Shown one piece after another: positions 11,600-23,707 of a stretch of 64,000 bases of DNA (its first letter is position 1; each line of letters begins with the position of its first letter). Source of the stretch: Cryptomeria japonica (Eukaryota > Streptophyta > Pinopsida > Cupressales > Cupressaceae). A program made the position numbers and the translations under genes. Location: NCBI RefSeq assembly GCF_030272615.1, contig NC_081408.1:610333673-610397672 (forward strand). Direction: 5' to 3'. A model generated the notes under the pieces. The model saw only the letters and a list, made by a program, of their open reading frames with translations, had not been told where the DNA came from and made no database searches.

Positions 11600-12086
11600 G
11601 TCTTTGAGAAGTGACTCCATTTTGCTTAGGAATGTGACAATAATTAGGGGATGGATTAAGCTAATTAGGAAGGGGTTAGAAGAATCTAGAAGGGGATTAG
11701 ATTTTGCAAGTGGATTTGGTAGGTGAGGGAAAATAAGATTTTATTAAAAATAAAAATTCATTTATTTCAATAAATGTGTGCAAGTTGCATTTGTAGGAAA
11801 ATGCAAGTGGGGGGGGGGATAATGATTTAAATAAATGTTTTATTTAATTTATTTAAAAGAGGAAAAAGGGGATTTAATTAAATAAATAGATTTTATTTAT
11901 TTAATTGATTGGAATTTGATTTAATGAATTAATTAAAATAAATTGAATAATTTATTTAATTAATAGAAGAATGTTTGGAGATGAATTAATTAAATATTTA
12001 TTTAATTAACTGGTGACTAGTGGATTTTTAATCAAATAAATACGAAATATTCATTTAATTAAACTGGACAGATTTGTGTGACTACA
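11600..12086 (-). repeat. G2 3' LTR, truncated
   Basis: 487 bp aligning with 28650-29134 of the 5' LTR (minus start TGTAGTCACACAAATCTG). The remaining about 920 bp of LTR is missing, replaced by the internal Copia-2 fragment. Both partners share 'gtctttgagaag' or part of it at the joint, so a deletion through short homology is likely. Confidence 0.9.
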
Positions 12087-12100
12087 TTTGCCCCTCTTTG
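12087..12100 (-). other. Polypurine tract, G2
   Basis: The minus strand reads CAAAGAGGGGCAAA directly before the 3' LTR start. The same motif precedes the G1 3' LTRs at 42587-42600 and 57065-57078. It is the plus-strand primer for reverse transcription. Confidence 0.85.
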
Positions 12101-12397
12101 AGACGGTGCAGTTTATCGCGTCGTTTCAAAGAAAGAAAAAAATGGTGTGAAGAAATGCCCCATAAAATGTAAATTTAATGGGTGGTATGCCCCCTCGAGA
12201 GATGGGCCGAAAAATTTCAAAAAAATCGGGCGATCTCTCGAAAAAGAATGAAAATTGGCAGGGTGGTAGAAGAGAAGAAGTTAGCCATACGGGTGAAAAA
12301 TAGAAGAAATCGGGGGTAAAATGGAGAAATGGGGGGCTCGGGAAGGTCACAGGGACCACGGCGGTGAGCGGGGAGAAGTTACGGTGACAACAAAGGG

Positions 12398-12404
12398 TAT
12401 AAAT
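12398..12404 (+). promoter_or_regulatory. TATA box of the G2 antisense gene
   Basis: TATAAAT lies 103 bp before the ATG at 12501 and about 310 bp from the LTR, on the strand opposite to gag-pol. The equivalent box in G1 copy D (57317) is 99 bp before its ATG, and copy B keeps it at 42350-42355. Shared position between two diverged families supports a real promoter. Confidence 0.65.
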
Positions 12405-12500
12405 GGGGTGAAAGGGGTGAAAACAGGATCATTTGTGACCACGACCATTTGGAAATCAGAGCTCTGATAGGGACATTTGGAGGAGCGAGTAGCAACCAGG

Positions 12501-12575
12501 ATGCCGATTCCAATCACCGAGCATAGATTCGAGCGAGTCCGTCGGTTCCAGTGCCCAGATGACTACAGACCAGCG
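12501..12575 (+). CDS. Antisense PMD gene of G2, exon 1
   Basis: This short exon is too small to be flagged as an open frame. ATG opens 25 codons whose core, HRFERVRRFQCP (residues 8-19), matches HRFDRIRRFQRP of the exon in G1 copy D (57416-57481). The exon ends in phase 0 at a splice donor GCG|GTACGC. The conserved peptide is basic and could be a nuclear signal or nucleic-acid contact; that is inference. It should be joined to exon 2 at 13281. Confidence 0.72.
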
Positions 12576-13280
12576 GTACGCAAATTCAAAAACTTAATTT
12601 TTAGGCATTTTTGATAGGTTTTTAGCTGAGTCCAAGTCAAGTCAGAGCAAGAGCGCTGGAACTACTGTTTTGGCGCTTTTGCTCCATGAACTAGCGCTAT
12701 TGCGCCACAATGGCGCTATTGAGCCATTGTTTGAGCGTTTTTGCTCGGTAGTAGCGATATTGTATGCAAGTTTTAGCGCTTTTGGTTAAGTAGCGCTATT
12801 GTGGGCTTAATTGAGCGCTATTGAGTTAAAGTAGTGCTATTGTATAGTTGTTTTAGCACGTTTGCAGTTGTAGCGCTGTTGTATAGCTGATTGAGCGCTT
12901 TTGTTAAGGTTGTAGCGCTATTGTTCAGAAACTAGCGCTGTTGTTGTAGCGCTATTGTTGAGAAACTAGCGCTGTTGTTGGTAAAATAGCGCTTTTGCTT
13001 TAAGATAAAGAGATGCCCCAGTGTGGATGAAGACGAATCTCCTAATGCCAATGATGGATGGTTGGCGATGTGAAGTGGGAGTTGTTTTGAACCATAGCAG
13101 CCTGATGAGACTTAGGTGACTTGTTAGGATAAATGCCCATTGAAGTCTAGGTGGCCATGATTGCTTACCTGTTGAGACCCGAAGATACTTGATCAAAGTA
13201 TCTGTTAATAGTCTAGGTTTAAACTTAAGAAAGTTTGAAAACAAAACAACTGATGGTGATTGATGAATGTCCATGTGCAG
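12576..13280 (+). other. Intron of the G2 antisense PMD gene
   Basis: A 705-bp phase-0 intron from GTACGC (12576) to TGTGCAG (ends 13280). Stops in all frames occur within it, whereas both flanks join in frame. It carries the AGCGCT word array. The equivalent introns in G1 (57482-58264 on plus, 42198-41311 on minus) differ in sequence but have the same borders and phase. cDNA would be needed to prove splicing. Confidence 0.68.
12650..12995 (+). repeat. Degenerate AGCGCT word array (intron)
   Basis: By eye I count about 12 exact AGCGCT hexamers plus near variants (GGCGCT, AGCGAT, AGTGCT) in about 345 bp, usually as AGCGCTATTG or AGCGCTTTTG, at irregular 15-40 bp spacing. By chance one would expect roughly 0.1. 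A second array of the same word lies at 27405-27640 in the G2 leader. Confidence 0.9.
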
Positions 13281-15251
13281 GAGGAGCTGCGCGTGTTGCA
13301 GTTACGTGAGCGACATCCTGCGACAAAGGGGTTGCGGGATCGATTGACACAGGTGGAGATAGACTGCATTGCCGTGACTGGTCTATATGAGGTGATGCAC
13401 ATGCCCGTGATTCATATGAATCACGGATTGATCACAGCACTAGCAGAGCGGTGGCATAGCGAGACGTGCACCTTTCATTTGGCACAGGAGGAGATGACCG
13501 TGACCTTAGAGGATGTGTGGCGCATCCTACGGATTTCGATTCGAGGGGAGCTGGTCACATACGATAGATCCTGGGGGACTGTGGCAGTGCAGAGGATTTT
13601 TGATGAGGATGTATATATTGATGATGGCTCGATCGCGTGGGAGGATATAGCGACACTATATGAGCCTCTTCCAGCAGTTTTGTCAAGGATTGTGGGAGGT
13701 CTGCTGTGTCCAGACAGGCGGTCACATGGGTTGGCGGTGGGATGGGGGCAGGTTATCGAGATGATGATGACCGAGGGGACCCAATTTGCATGGGGGTCGT
13801 GCGTGTTGGCACACATGTATCAGGAGCTCCATGAGGTAGTGTACCGAGGGAGGGGTTCCTTAGCAATGGGCATGACGCTGATACATATTTGGGCTTGGGA
13901 GCACCTACCAGTGACTCGACCGGTGAGTCTTAGATTCCGTGCAGTGGATCAGTCGTACATGTTTATGTACAGTGGCATGATGAGTCAGCCCCACTTGGGG
14001 AAGTTAGAGTGGTGGCGGCGGGCATTGGGTGACCTGGATGCAGTGATATGGTGGCCATACTTTGAGTGTGAGCCATGGGATGATGACACAGAGGCACTAC
14101 CTTATGTGTTTATGACTCGATTCCTCATTGGGAGGACTGCATATCATGTGGAGAGACAGGTGCCTGGGTGAGTGATGAGGCAGTTTGGAGGGCAGCAGGG
14201 ACTGCCCAGTGGATCTGGAGAGTATGCGCGGGTGATTCAAGAGAGGTATGCATGGGGTCCAGTGCTACCTTATGATCAGGCACTGGTAGAGTTCTGGACA
14301 CTGCAGGCGAAGCCATGGGACATACGATCGAGGGTCGTTGATGCAGGGGTGACAGATGAGTATACGCAGTACCGGGTAGTACACCTGATCCCACAGATAT
14401 CGGATCCATCAGAGCCGATCCCAGCGTTTGAGGATGAGAGGGGACAGGGACGGGGCTGGAGGAGGGTAGGAGGTCGAGGAGGTGGAGGTGGAGGTGGAGG
14501 AGATGGAGGAGGTGGAGGTGGTGGTGGAGGAGGTGGAGGTGGAGGATTGGGGATGCGGAGCCAGCGGAGAGGGAGAGGTCGACTGCCTCTACAGATATTA
14601 CAGGGACCATTGATACCAAGAGGAGTTCAACTGAGTGGGAGAGGGATGGAGAGAGAGATCCCGATGGACAGAGGAGAGGGGACTACTAGAGAGGGTGTTG
14701 CAGGGGAGGCAGCTATGGATACCGAGGGGGGAGCTACTGGAGATCTACGGGATCACATGATAGTACGCTTGCAGACCCAGATAGAGGATTTGGAGGCGGA
14801 GGTGGCAGCTAGGGATGTGCAGCTATTTGCACGAGAGTCAGAGCTGACAGTGGTGCTATAGGAGAGGGATACTGCAGTGGAGAGATTGGTGGAGCTGTAG
14901 GAGAGAGTCCGGGTTGGAGTAGGAGCACAGGGGCCTATAGGGGAGGTGATGAGGCAGTTTGGACAAGCACAGGTTGAGATAGAGTACTGGCGGGGTTTAT
15001 ATGAGTAGGTGGTGCCAGTTAGCCAGCGAGCTCTCAGTTATACTCAGATGCGACAGACTAGATCAGAGCGATCGCAGAGGATGCAGAGCAGTGGGGGAGT
15101 GATGGGTCCTTTGAGGCGGGAGAGATCAAGGGATGCAGGAGGGAGTGGTGGTTCGATGAGGCCTCCACGGAGAGATGGAACAGGGGGTGCAGGCACTAGT
15201 GGTGGAGTAGGTGGAGGTGTTGGGACAGCATCGGGCCAGAGTGGCATTTGA
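13281..15251 (+). pseudogene. Antisense PMD gene of G2, exon 2 (plant mobile domain protein)
   Basis: One frame runs from the acceptor AG|GAG to TGA at 15249, 656 codons, broken by four stops (14169, 14859, 14898, 15006). With exon 1 the protein is about 681 residues. Residues 45-375 match the PMD (PF10536-like) fold shared with plant MAIN/MAIL1 proteins: AERWHSETCTFHL, GEMTVTLEDV-like EEMTVTLEDVWRIL, and after the first stop MRQFGGQQGLP, the usual PMD end. A Gly-rich stretch (about 420-450), a coiled coil (about 520-570, QTQIEDLEAEVAARDVQL) and an Arg/Ser/Gly tail follow. The stops fit CGA-to-TGA and CAG-to-TAG changes. Role in the element is unknown; PMD proteins are linked to silencing and genome stability. 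Confidence 0.82.
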
Positions 15252-17773
15252 GAGAGAATTCATGCATATATGTATTTGTATCATTGTTTATTTTTTTGGA
15301 CTGTATCTTGGATGGCTCTTGGTAGCCAATTTTGTAGACTTCATTGTACTTTGATATATGAGATGAGATATATGAGGAGATCCCATATTTTGATGATATG
15401 CATTTTAATTTATATGGATGTTTATGCAGGATGATGAGTTTATTGTTTAGATGGATATGTGTATATGTATGCATTGATGAGATGTTTCTTTGTATGCATG
15501 TGTTTATGATGATGTACGATGTTGGATACTGACATATGAATGTAGGTTTATGTATGATTTGTTTTGATTTGTTGATGCAATGCTTTATGTATGTAATGCC
15601 ATGATGATGATGTATGCTTGTGTTGATTTATGAACAGGATTTTTGGTGTTTCCTATTTTGATATAATGATGAGATGATTTATGTGATGATGTTAATGCAA
15701 TGGTTGAATGAATGATGTTTATGGATGAATATGCATCTAGATGTTTTAAATAAATGCAATATGGATAAACAAAATGTAAAGTACAAATGCTTTATATGAT
15801 AATGCCTAAATGAATGCGTATGTAAAATGGATATATATAAAATGGTATGAACCAATGTTTGGAAACAAATGGATTTATGATTCTAAATGCCTAAATATGA
15901 TTTAAGTACAAATGATAATGTGATGTTACTATAACTAATGTTTTAATAACTGCACCTTAATGCAATTTAAAAAGAGGATAATGAATGCAATGTGAATGAA
16001 TCCTAAAATGAACATAATAAGATACTTAGTTAATGGATGAATGAATGCACTTTCTTAACTATAAATGAATGTATGCAATAAGAAATGATAAAGGATGATA
16101 AAATGATGATGGATAATTGACACTATATGAATGCCTAGTAAAGGACTTAATATAATCAGAGAAAATTTAATCCCACGAATGAATCTAATTATTTATGATT
16201 GATGCAATGATGCAAATGATTTAATGAAAATTAATGTCCAAAATGAACTATATGCAATGTTAAGTTAAAAATGACATGAATGTTTCTTAATGCAAGATGC
16301 AACTAAAATGTAATGATGATATGACCATGAGGAATGCAAGGTATTTTTAAGACTTTGCATGATGCACTGATGATGTATCAGAGTACTCGGTCGTGATTGT
16401 ATCCAAGACCAACTTAATTTTCACATTTTGCATATAAATCCTATATATGAATGAGTGAATGGATGGGTGATATGCAATGGAATGCAATATATAAACAGAT
16501 GAGATGAAGTGACGATCCATAGTGCTCTATTTTCATCATTGAGCTTTAAAATGTTGGAAGAGAATACAAGCATCTTGACATAATGATTCAAGATGACCTG
16601 AATATTCCTTACATGGATTTTAATATAGCAAGTTAATACAAACGACTTGATATAAGGGTCAAGTCGACCAGAGTATTGCTTGCGGAACAGACAAGGATTA
16701 TCTCTGTTCATGCATGACTTGGATCGTCCTCCTTGATCTTAGGCTGTCATATCCCGAGACAAGTGCATACTGTACTAAGAGATAAAAACCTTTATCCAAT
16801 TTGGATGAGGAGGAACCAAAGAATGAGCATTGTACCTACAAACCAACAGTATATACATAAAGAATAAAGAATAAGGATCCTTGGTAATGGTTCATGCCCA
16901 TATGGTCGAGGTATACGCTATAGTCAGCAAACCGTAGTGATCTATGACTGTATTTTTGCCTATGATCACATAGCTTAGTGAACTTCCCACGTAGACACCA
17001 TTAGTACATGCCCCAGAACTTCATCAGAAATACTACGCAGACGATACAAAACAATGCTGAAAGATCCCGATACAGATAAATGAATGATTGTACTCAAGTA
17101 TTTGATAGCTTAACATAATTTTCTTGTCAAAGAAAACGTCACTTTGTCTTTGTTTTGGTAAGGAAGGATGCATCCTTGTTGAAGACAGTTTGATTGTTGA
17201 TGTTGATTGTGTGGTCAATTGATAAGTGGTCATTATGTGAGTACTGTGTCAATGTTTGTTTTACATCTGCACGGAGGAGTATGTACAATGTGTTGCCATG
17301 TTTTTGTTTTATTTTTGATGTTTTTTTTATGTTTTTGGATTTTGTGAGACGTTTTTTGAATGTTTTTGTCAATGAATCACCAGTAATGTAGAATCCACTT
17401 CCATCATCTAGATTTTTTAAGTGTATTGCCCCCAAGTGTAGACATGACTATGAAAAAGTGGGATGCAAGACGCATGAAGTACTATCTTTGATTACAAATC
17501 AAATAACAAGCCATGGTTTGGATGGATGGCTGTGTGTATGTATGTGATCGCAACGAGCCTGAAAGATACTGGAGCCATTGTCTTTACGAGTGGCGCCTGT
17601 TTGCCAGGTTTTCACCATCGTACTTACCCAAGGTGCCACCGGAGTGGTTGTTCACCGTTTGGATGCATTATTTTTCTTTACTTTTTAAAATGTTTTTGTA
17701 TTTTCTTCAGGACATTTTTCTAAATGTTTTTGGTATTTTTTGGTATGTAGGGGAGCCTGATGATCTGTACACC
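15252..17773. other. G2 region between pol and the antisense gene
   Basis: No supported gene. 15400-16400 is dominated by degenerate ATGAATGCAATGATG-type words on the plus strand, a composition also found just past the antisense gene in G1 copies D (58800-59040) and B (minus, 40560-40860). 17585-17690 holds a block also present after pol in G1 (60150-60310, 39485-39560). Small open frames here (16421, 17033, 17139, 17194, 17513) have no recognisable domain. Confidence 0.6.
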
Positions 17774-19264
17774 TTAGGTATAAAACCATTTTAGGTGCAT
17801 GCTATTGATTGGATCTGCAAGTGGTTCTCCTTCTGATGTAGCCAACTGATATGCCCCGGACCCGAACACAGCAGTGACAACATATGGGCCTAGCCAGTTT
17901 GATTCAAACTTGCCCTGATGTTCTCTGTTTGGTTGATTACGAGGATTCTCTCAGAGAACAAGATCACCTACCTCAAATGTATGAGGTCTAACTCGGTGAT
18001 TGTAGCTTCTGCTCATGCGCTGCTGATAAGCTTTGAGATGGTTGTATGCAGCTTGTCGCTTCTCATCTAGTAACTCTAAGTCCTGAAGACGGGATACTCT
18101 GTAGGCTTCATCATCGATCAGATTATGCAAGGAAACTCGTAATGATGGTATCTCGACCTCAATAGGCAAGATAGCTTCTGCACCATAGACCAATGAATAA
18201 GGAGTTGCACCTGTAGGGGTTCGAATGCTAGTTCGATACGCCCATAACGCTGGATTTAGTTGAACATGTCAATCACGACCGGCATTATTGACTGTCTTCT
18301 TTAGGATCCTTAATATGTTTTTATTGGATGCTTCGGCTTGACCATTGCCTTGTGGGTAGTAGGGAGTGGAAAAGCAGTGTTGGATATGAAATTTCTCACA
18401 AAGTTCACGGACATCCTAATTTTTGAAAGGAAGACTGTTATCTGTGATGATGGACATGGGCACACCATACTGGCAGATGATGTAGTTGAGGATGAATGAG
18501 GCGATCTTCTTGCCGGTAACTTGGGTAAGTGGAACAGCTTCGATCTACTTTGTGAAATATTCAGTGGCGGTAATAATGAATTTATGGCCATTAGATGAAG
18601 ATGGATGAATCTTACCCACAAGGTCAAGGCCCCATTGACAGAAAGGCCATGGTGTTGTGATTGGTTGCAGTTCCTGAGCTGGTGCATGTATCAGGTCACC
18701 ATGAACTTGACATTTCTTGCACTTCCTGACAAAGTAGTAGGAATCTTTTTCCATAGATGGCCAATAGTATCCATTGCGCAGGAGTTTCTTGGCTAGTGAC
18801 GGACCACTTGAGTGAGTCCCGCAAATTCCTTCATGGACTTCTTCCAAAGCCTTTGTTACCTCATCTTGTTCCAGACATCGAAGGAGAGTACCATCAAGAC
18901 TGCGGCGGTATAGGGTTTCAGCAATAATGGTATATCGAGCGGTTTGGCAAATGAAGGTTTTTCGTTGGTTATTGGATTGGTTGGGAGGAAGGGTGTGATC
19001 GCGAAGATAGGTGTAAAATTCACCGTACCATGGGGATTCAAAACCGACAAGGTGACATATCATCTCGGATTCAGGGATATCATAAGTGGGAATCCAAAGT
19101 TGTTCTACCAAGAACTCGTAGCGTGTTGAATTCTGTGGAAGATCTAGGAGAGATGCAATGGTAGCCATAGCGTCAGCAGCTCGATTCTGATCTCTTGGTA
19201 TCTGCTCAAAGGTGATAGTAGTAAATGATGTCTTTAGAGTGTCCACCATTTGCTTATATGGCAT
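17774..19264 (-). pseudogene. G2 integrase segment
   Basis: The HHCC finger is EEVHEGICGTHSSG...FVRKCKKCQVH. The core begins WGLDLVGKIHPSSSNGHKFII (first Asp), continues after TAG 18545 with ITDN (second Asp) and GNGQAEASNKN (Glu). The stop at 18269 replaces a Trp in the usual RDWH. The C-terminal part has VYGAEAILPIEVEIPSLR, SYNHRVRPHTFEVGDLVL and a GPY-type FESNWLGPYVVTAVFGSGAYQL, ending MHLKWFYT. It inserts the cDNA into the chromosome. Confidence 0.92.
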
Positions 19265-19300
19265 GAGTTTATCATCCTTGGTCTGATATTCATCAGTTGC

Positions 19301-21550
19301 TTATCGAATGACCAGTTGGGAGTCGCCATATACTTGTAGTTCTTGTAATTTCCATTGTACAGCTAGCCTGAGTCCTGTGATCAAGGCCTCATACTCTGCG
19401 ATGTTGTTGGTACATGGAAATGTGAGCCTGTAAGACTTCAGGATGCTGTCACCTTGGGGTGTGATAAACAGAATGCCTGCCCCCGAGCCATGCCTAGTGT
19501 ACGAGCCATCAAAATATAGTTTCCATGATTGTGCTGTTGTGATCATGAATATATCTTCATCTGGAAAATTGGAAATGAGAGGATGATCGCCCATGAGAGG
19601 TGCATCGGCCAACTGATCTGCAATAACTTGACCTTTGATAGCTTTACGGTCTACATACTCGATGTTAAATTCACTTAGAATCATCACCCATTTGGCCAAG
19701 CGGCCTGTCAATGCTGCTTTGCTGAGTAAATACTTGAGTGGATCAATCTTTGCAATGAGTTGTACCTTGTGTGTGAATAGATAGTGTCTCAATTTAGTGG
19801 CTGCTAAGATTACTACTAGGCAAGCTCGCTCAATAGGTGTGTAATTGAGTTCATAGCCCACCAGGGTGCGAGAGATGTAGTAAACAACACACTCTTTTCC
19901 TTCTGCATTATGTTGTGCTAGTAGTACACCCAATGTTGTACTTGTTGCCGAGATATATAATAACAACGGTCTTCTTAGATCTGGTGGCATCAGCAATGGT
20001 GGATTTATGAGATAGTCTTTAAGTGTCTGAAATGCTTGTTGGCATCGGGCATCCCACTGAAAGCGGATGTTCTTGTGTAGCAGGTGTGTGAATGGGTGAC
20101 ACTTATCAGCCAGTTGTGCGATGAATCTGCGGATAGATTGAAGTAGTCCTTGTAATGTCCTTAGCTGACTGATATTCTTTAGTGGTGGCATGTCCATGAT
20201 TGCTTTTACCTTTGCTGGGTCGACCTCAATACCTTTGCTTGAGACAATGTATCTTAGAAGCTTCCCGGAGGTTACTCCAAAGACACATTTCTTTGGGTTG
20301 AGTCGAACATGGTATTGTTCCAGTCTATCAAATATTTTATCTAAGATGTGGAGATGCTCTTCTCTGGTGAGTGATTTTGCTAGTAAGTCATCCACATAAT
20401 CTTCCATCATGGTATGCATCATGTCATGGAAGATGGTGGTCATTGCTCTTTGATAGGTTGCTCCTGCATTCTTGAGACCGAAAGGCATTACATTCCAGCA
20501 ATATGTGCCCCATGGACATGTGAAGGCTGTCTTATGTTGATCTTCTAGTGCGATCTTTATCTGATTGTATCCTGAAAAGCCATCCATGAGTGAAAGCATG
20601 GCATGTCTGGCTGTCAGATCCACTATGATGTCGATATTTGGTAAGGGGAAGTCATCCTTAGGACATGCCTTATTCAGATCTCTGAAGTCGGTTCAAATGC
20701 GGATGCCCCCTTTTGGTTTGCCGACAGGCACAGTATTGGAGATCCATTCTGCATAATCAATTGGTCTAATGAAACCAACATCTAGGAGTTTCTTGAGTTC
20801 GGTTTTGACTAGCACTGCATTTTGAGGATGCATCTTACGAAGCTTTTGCTTGACAAGTTTGGCTCCTTCTGCGACGGTGAGGTGATGCATGACTAAATCA
20901 GGATCAAGCCCAGGCATGTCTGCATATGACCATGCAAAGTTGATCTGACGCTTCTGGAAGAACTCTATAAATTTAGGTTGTTCCTCTAGAGTGAGAAGAG
21001 ATGCCAGATGTATGATATGAGGATTGTCAGGAGTCCCCACATTGCATTCTTTGGTTTCCTCAATGAGAATCATTGATCGTTCTTGTTGTGTACTATCAGG
21101 GAGAATGTCAAACCCTTCATCCTTAGGTGCCTCAGAGAGGTTTTCACCATTGGATACGCTCTTTCTTTTTACTTTTGTTGGATCAAACAGTGCCACAGTG
21201 TGGTTTTCATTGGAAGATCCATGTTTTATTATTATATTTTTGCAGCTGAAAGGTTTGTCATCCGCCCCGAAGTATGTTGCGCTATTAAGTTCAATGGCGA
21301 ATCTAGCTTTGTGATCCCCGCTTGGTAGGTTATCCCTTAATTCCAAAAAGTCAATGATGGCCTCATCGTTTTGGAAGAAGTCAAGACATGGAGGATTTGG
21401 TTGGTTCCATTCAATGAGTTCAGGGTGGATAATGGGCCTTACTTCATCGATTAGGTTAAGTGTGTTAGATGTATCAGTGAGGGTCAAGACGTTATGGTGA
21501 AGGTCATTAATGGTACTCTCCCTGTCAGAATTAGGCGTAGGATGAGACAT
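19301..21550 (-). pseudogene. G2 reverse transcriptase and RNase H segment
   Basis: The thumb-to-palm sequence runs VKQKLRKMHPQNAVLVKTELKKLL, stop at 20693 (just before TDFRDLNKACPKDDFPLPNID), DGFSGYNQIKIA, TYCWNVMPFGLKNAGATYQRAM and catalytic MEDYVDDLL. A connection follows (LAQHNAEGKECVVYYISRTL, KYLLSKAALTGRLAKWVMIL), then RNase H with LYFDGSYT, NIAEYEALITGL and GDSQLVI, so the D-E-D residues are present. A TAA at 19301 interrupts the end of RNase H, probably from CAA. RT and RNase H make the DNA copy. Confidence 0.93.
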
Positions 21551-21598
21551 AGGGTTTGTGGAAGATGTTTCCAGTTCGGGAACCCAAGTGGTCTTTAT

Positions 21599-22336
21599 CT
21601 ATGCTTCTCCGTAAACAGGGATGTCTTTGCGTGGTGGAGGTGGTGATGTGTCTTCCTCATCTGAAGTATTAAGTTGTACAGAATCAAATTCCCATTCATG
21701 CAAGTCGGTCTCTAAGTCACTTTCCAGCATCCGATTACTATACCATACTGGGATGTCTTTTGAGTTAAATACTGCAGGTGTGATTGGTTGATGTACCTTT
21801 GTAGTGATCGGTGTTGCAGAAAGATTGATGGAGATTAAAGGATCTGGTATGGGGAGTATCGGTAATGTTGACTCAGTGGCTTCTGCTGGAACTACTGGTG
21901 CTATAGATGCTATTGCGGACTTTGATACAGTTGTTGTTGCTAATGGTGCTGCTGATGGGATTACGAGTTCGTTTGGTGGGATGAGTGGCATTGGTGATAG
22001 TTGAGTTGGGGTTTTGAGCCTCGATGGGGCAGTTGGGATGGTGCTTGATGGTGCTTTTATTATGAAAGGTGTCCTCTTTGTAGTAGGTGGACAAAATGGT
22101 TTGTTGGGTTTTCCTTTGAATCTGATCTTAGGAAAGATCTCTTTTTCAAAGCCTAGGCCTATGTTACCTTTGGGCTTTAATTTCGGGAGCAGAGGTTCAT
22201 GTCGTCCTTGTTTGCGATATCCCAAAGCACTCTGACCATCATATCCCATCCTTTGCATAATGAGGAGGCCTTTTCCATACTGATCTGTAGGAAGTTTAAC
22301 TTGTGGTAGATCAGTGGTGATGGGATATTTATAGAT
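21599..22336 (-). pseudogene. G2 linker with G-patch-like motif
   Basis: Between protease and RT lies a Pro/Thr/Ser/Ala-rich linker. Its beginning, YGKGLLIMQRMGYDGQSALG followed by YRKQGRHEPL, matches the G-patch pattern (Met-Gly-aromatic, spaced Gly, then basic and Pro). G-patch motifs bind RNA or helicases and occur after the protease in some retroviruses. The rest is low complexity and may only be a spacer. The stop at 21599 separates it from RT. Confidence 0.6.
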
Positions 22337-23707
22337 CTATTCCGCCAAGTCCTCGTCTTGGGTTTCTTCTTCTTGACTCTTTCCAAGGATGAAAGGCGTC
22401 AAAGCACATGCAGACGTGATTAGTGGCTGCTGGAGTAACTGCTGTGGTTTACCATGTGTTCGAGGAGAAGTGGGCATTTGTCCTACACAAAAGAGTTGAC
22501 TCAAGTTGTATTCCCCAGGGCCTTCCTCTGCTACTTTCATCTTAAGCTTTTCTTGCTTTGGTATAGTGGTGTTCAAACTGGCAAGAGAGGCTGGACTTAT
22601 ATATGATGTGGAGGAAATGGCTTCTCTATTATTAGGAACAGTAATCTCTGGTTGATGGCTGATATTATGGCAAAATACAAAGGGGTTTGCATCGCCCAAG
22701 ATTGTGATCTCTACACCGCTATGTGGGAACTTGATACATTGATGGTAGGTAGATGGAACGGCTTGCATGGCATGTATCCAAGGTCTCCCTAATAATAGAT
22801 TGTATGGCAGAGGAAGGTCCAGAACCTGACAGATGATGTGCTTTACCACAAGGCCCACGCAGATTGGTAGTACCACAGCTCCTTTGGATGAACGCTCTGT
22901 ATTGTCATAGGCTTTGATTGTGATCTTCTTACGAGGATCCACTGATTCTACCGCATAGCCCAATGCTGTGACCAACTGTAGTGTACAAATGTTCAGGCCT
23001 GCTACATTATCGATCAAGACTCGCTTGATCCTATGTTGGTTGATAAAGCCTTCAATGTGTAGCGAAGCGTTATGAGGTTGCTGGAAGGAAGAGTTGTCAC
23101 TTTCGGAAAAAGTGAGACAAGGTGATGACTTTAGACTTCCAACCATGGCTTGAAATTGGTCTGTATTCAGATTTGCAGGGACTGACGCCTCTTGAAGTGC
23201 TTGATCCAAGATAGTTTTATGAGAGGGCGATAGGCGTAATAGCTCTAAAATGGATATAAGCACAGGGGTTTTGTCTAATTGTTCCACAAGATTGTACTGC
23301 TTTGGGATGGAGGTGGTGCCTTGTGGAGCTGCCTTTATGGTGACCTTACCGCGACATGTAACAACATTGCAAATTGAGGTGGGATTTTTGAAGGTTATGG
23401 TTGCAACTTGTTCTTTGGCATCATACAGATGATTAACAGTGTAATTATACGCAACCTGTGTATAATCAGTGGTATCAGTGCCTCGCCTAGAAGTGGAAGG
23501 ACCCCTTTGATCTTGTGATGGAAGTAGATTTTTGAACATCAGATGATCATTATTTGTTGTTTTTGGGTCATGTCTTTCGATTTCAATTTCTCCTCGATCA
23601 ATAAGATCCTGAATGAGATCTTTCAATCGGTGACAATTACTTGTCTTGTGCCCTCTTCCTTGATGGAATTCACAGTGTTCAGTATCTCTCCACCATGCCA
23701 GTTTGAC
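22337..23707 (-). pseudogene. G2 zinc knuckle and aspartic protease segment
   Basis: The frame continues with a knuckle CEFHQGRGHKTSNC, in which the second Cys of the usual CCHC is His (C-X2-H-X4-H-X4-C), as in plant Tat Gags. The retropepsin-like domain has RVLIDNVAGLNICTL (G1 has VLIDGGAGLN) with one catalytic Asp, and the flap/strand pattern ending LPLPYNLLLGRPWIHAMQAVPS. The GRPW motif is typical of this protease group. It cleaves the polyprotein. Confidence 0.88.

Noticed and set aside
14125-14619. Minus-strand frame with Leu/His/Pro runs opposite the PMD gene
   Set aside because: It is the complement of the Gly-rich coding run and has no domain.
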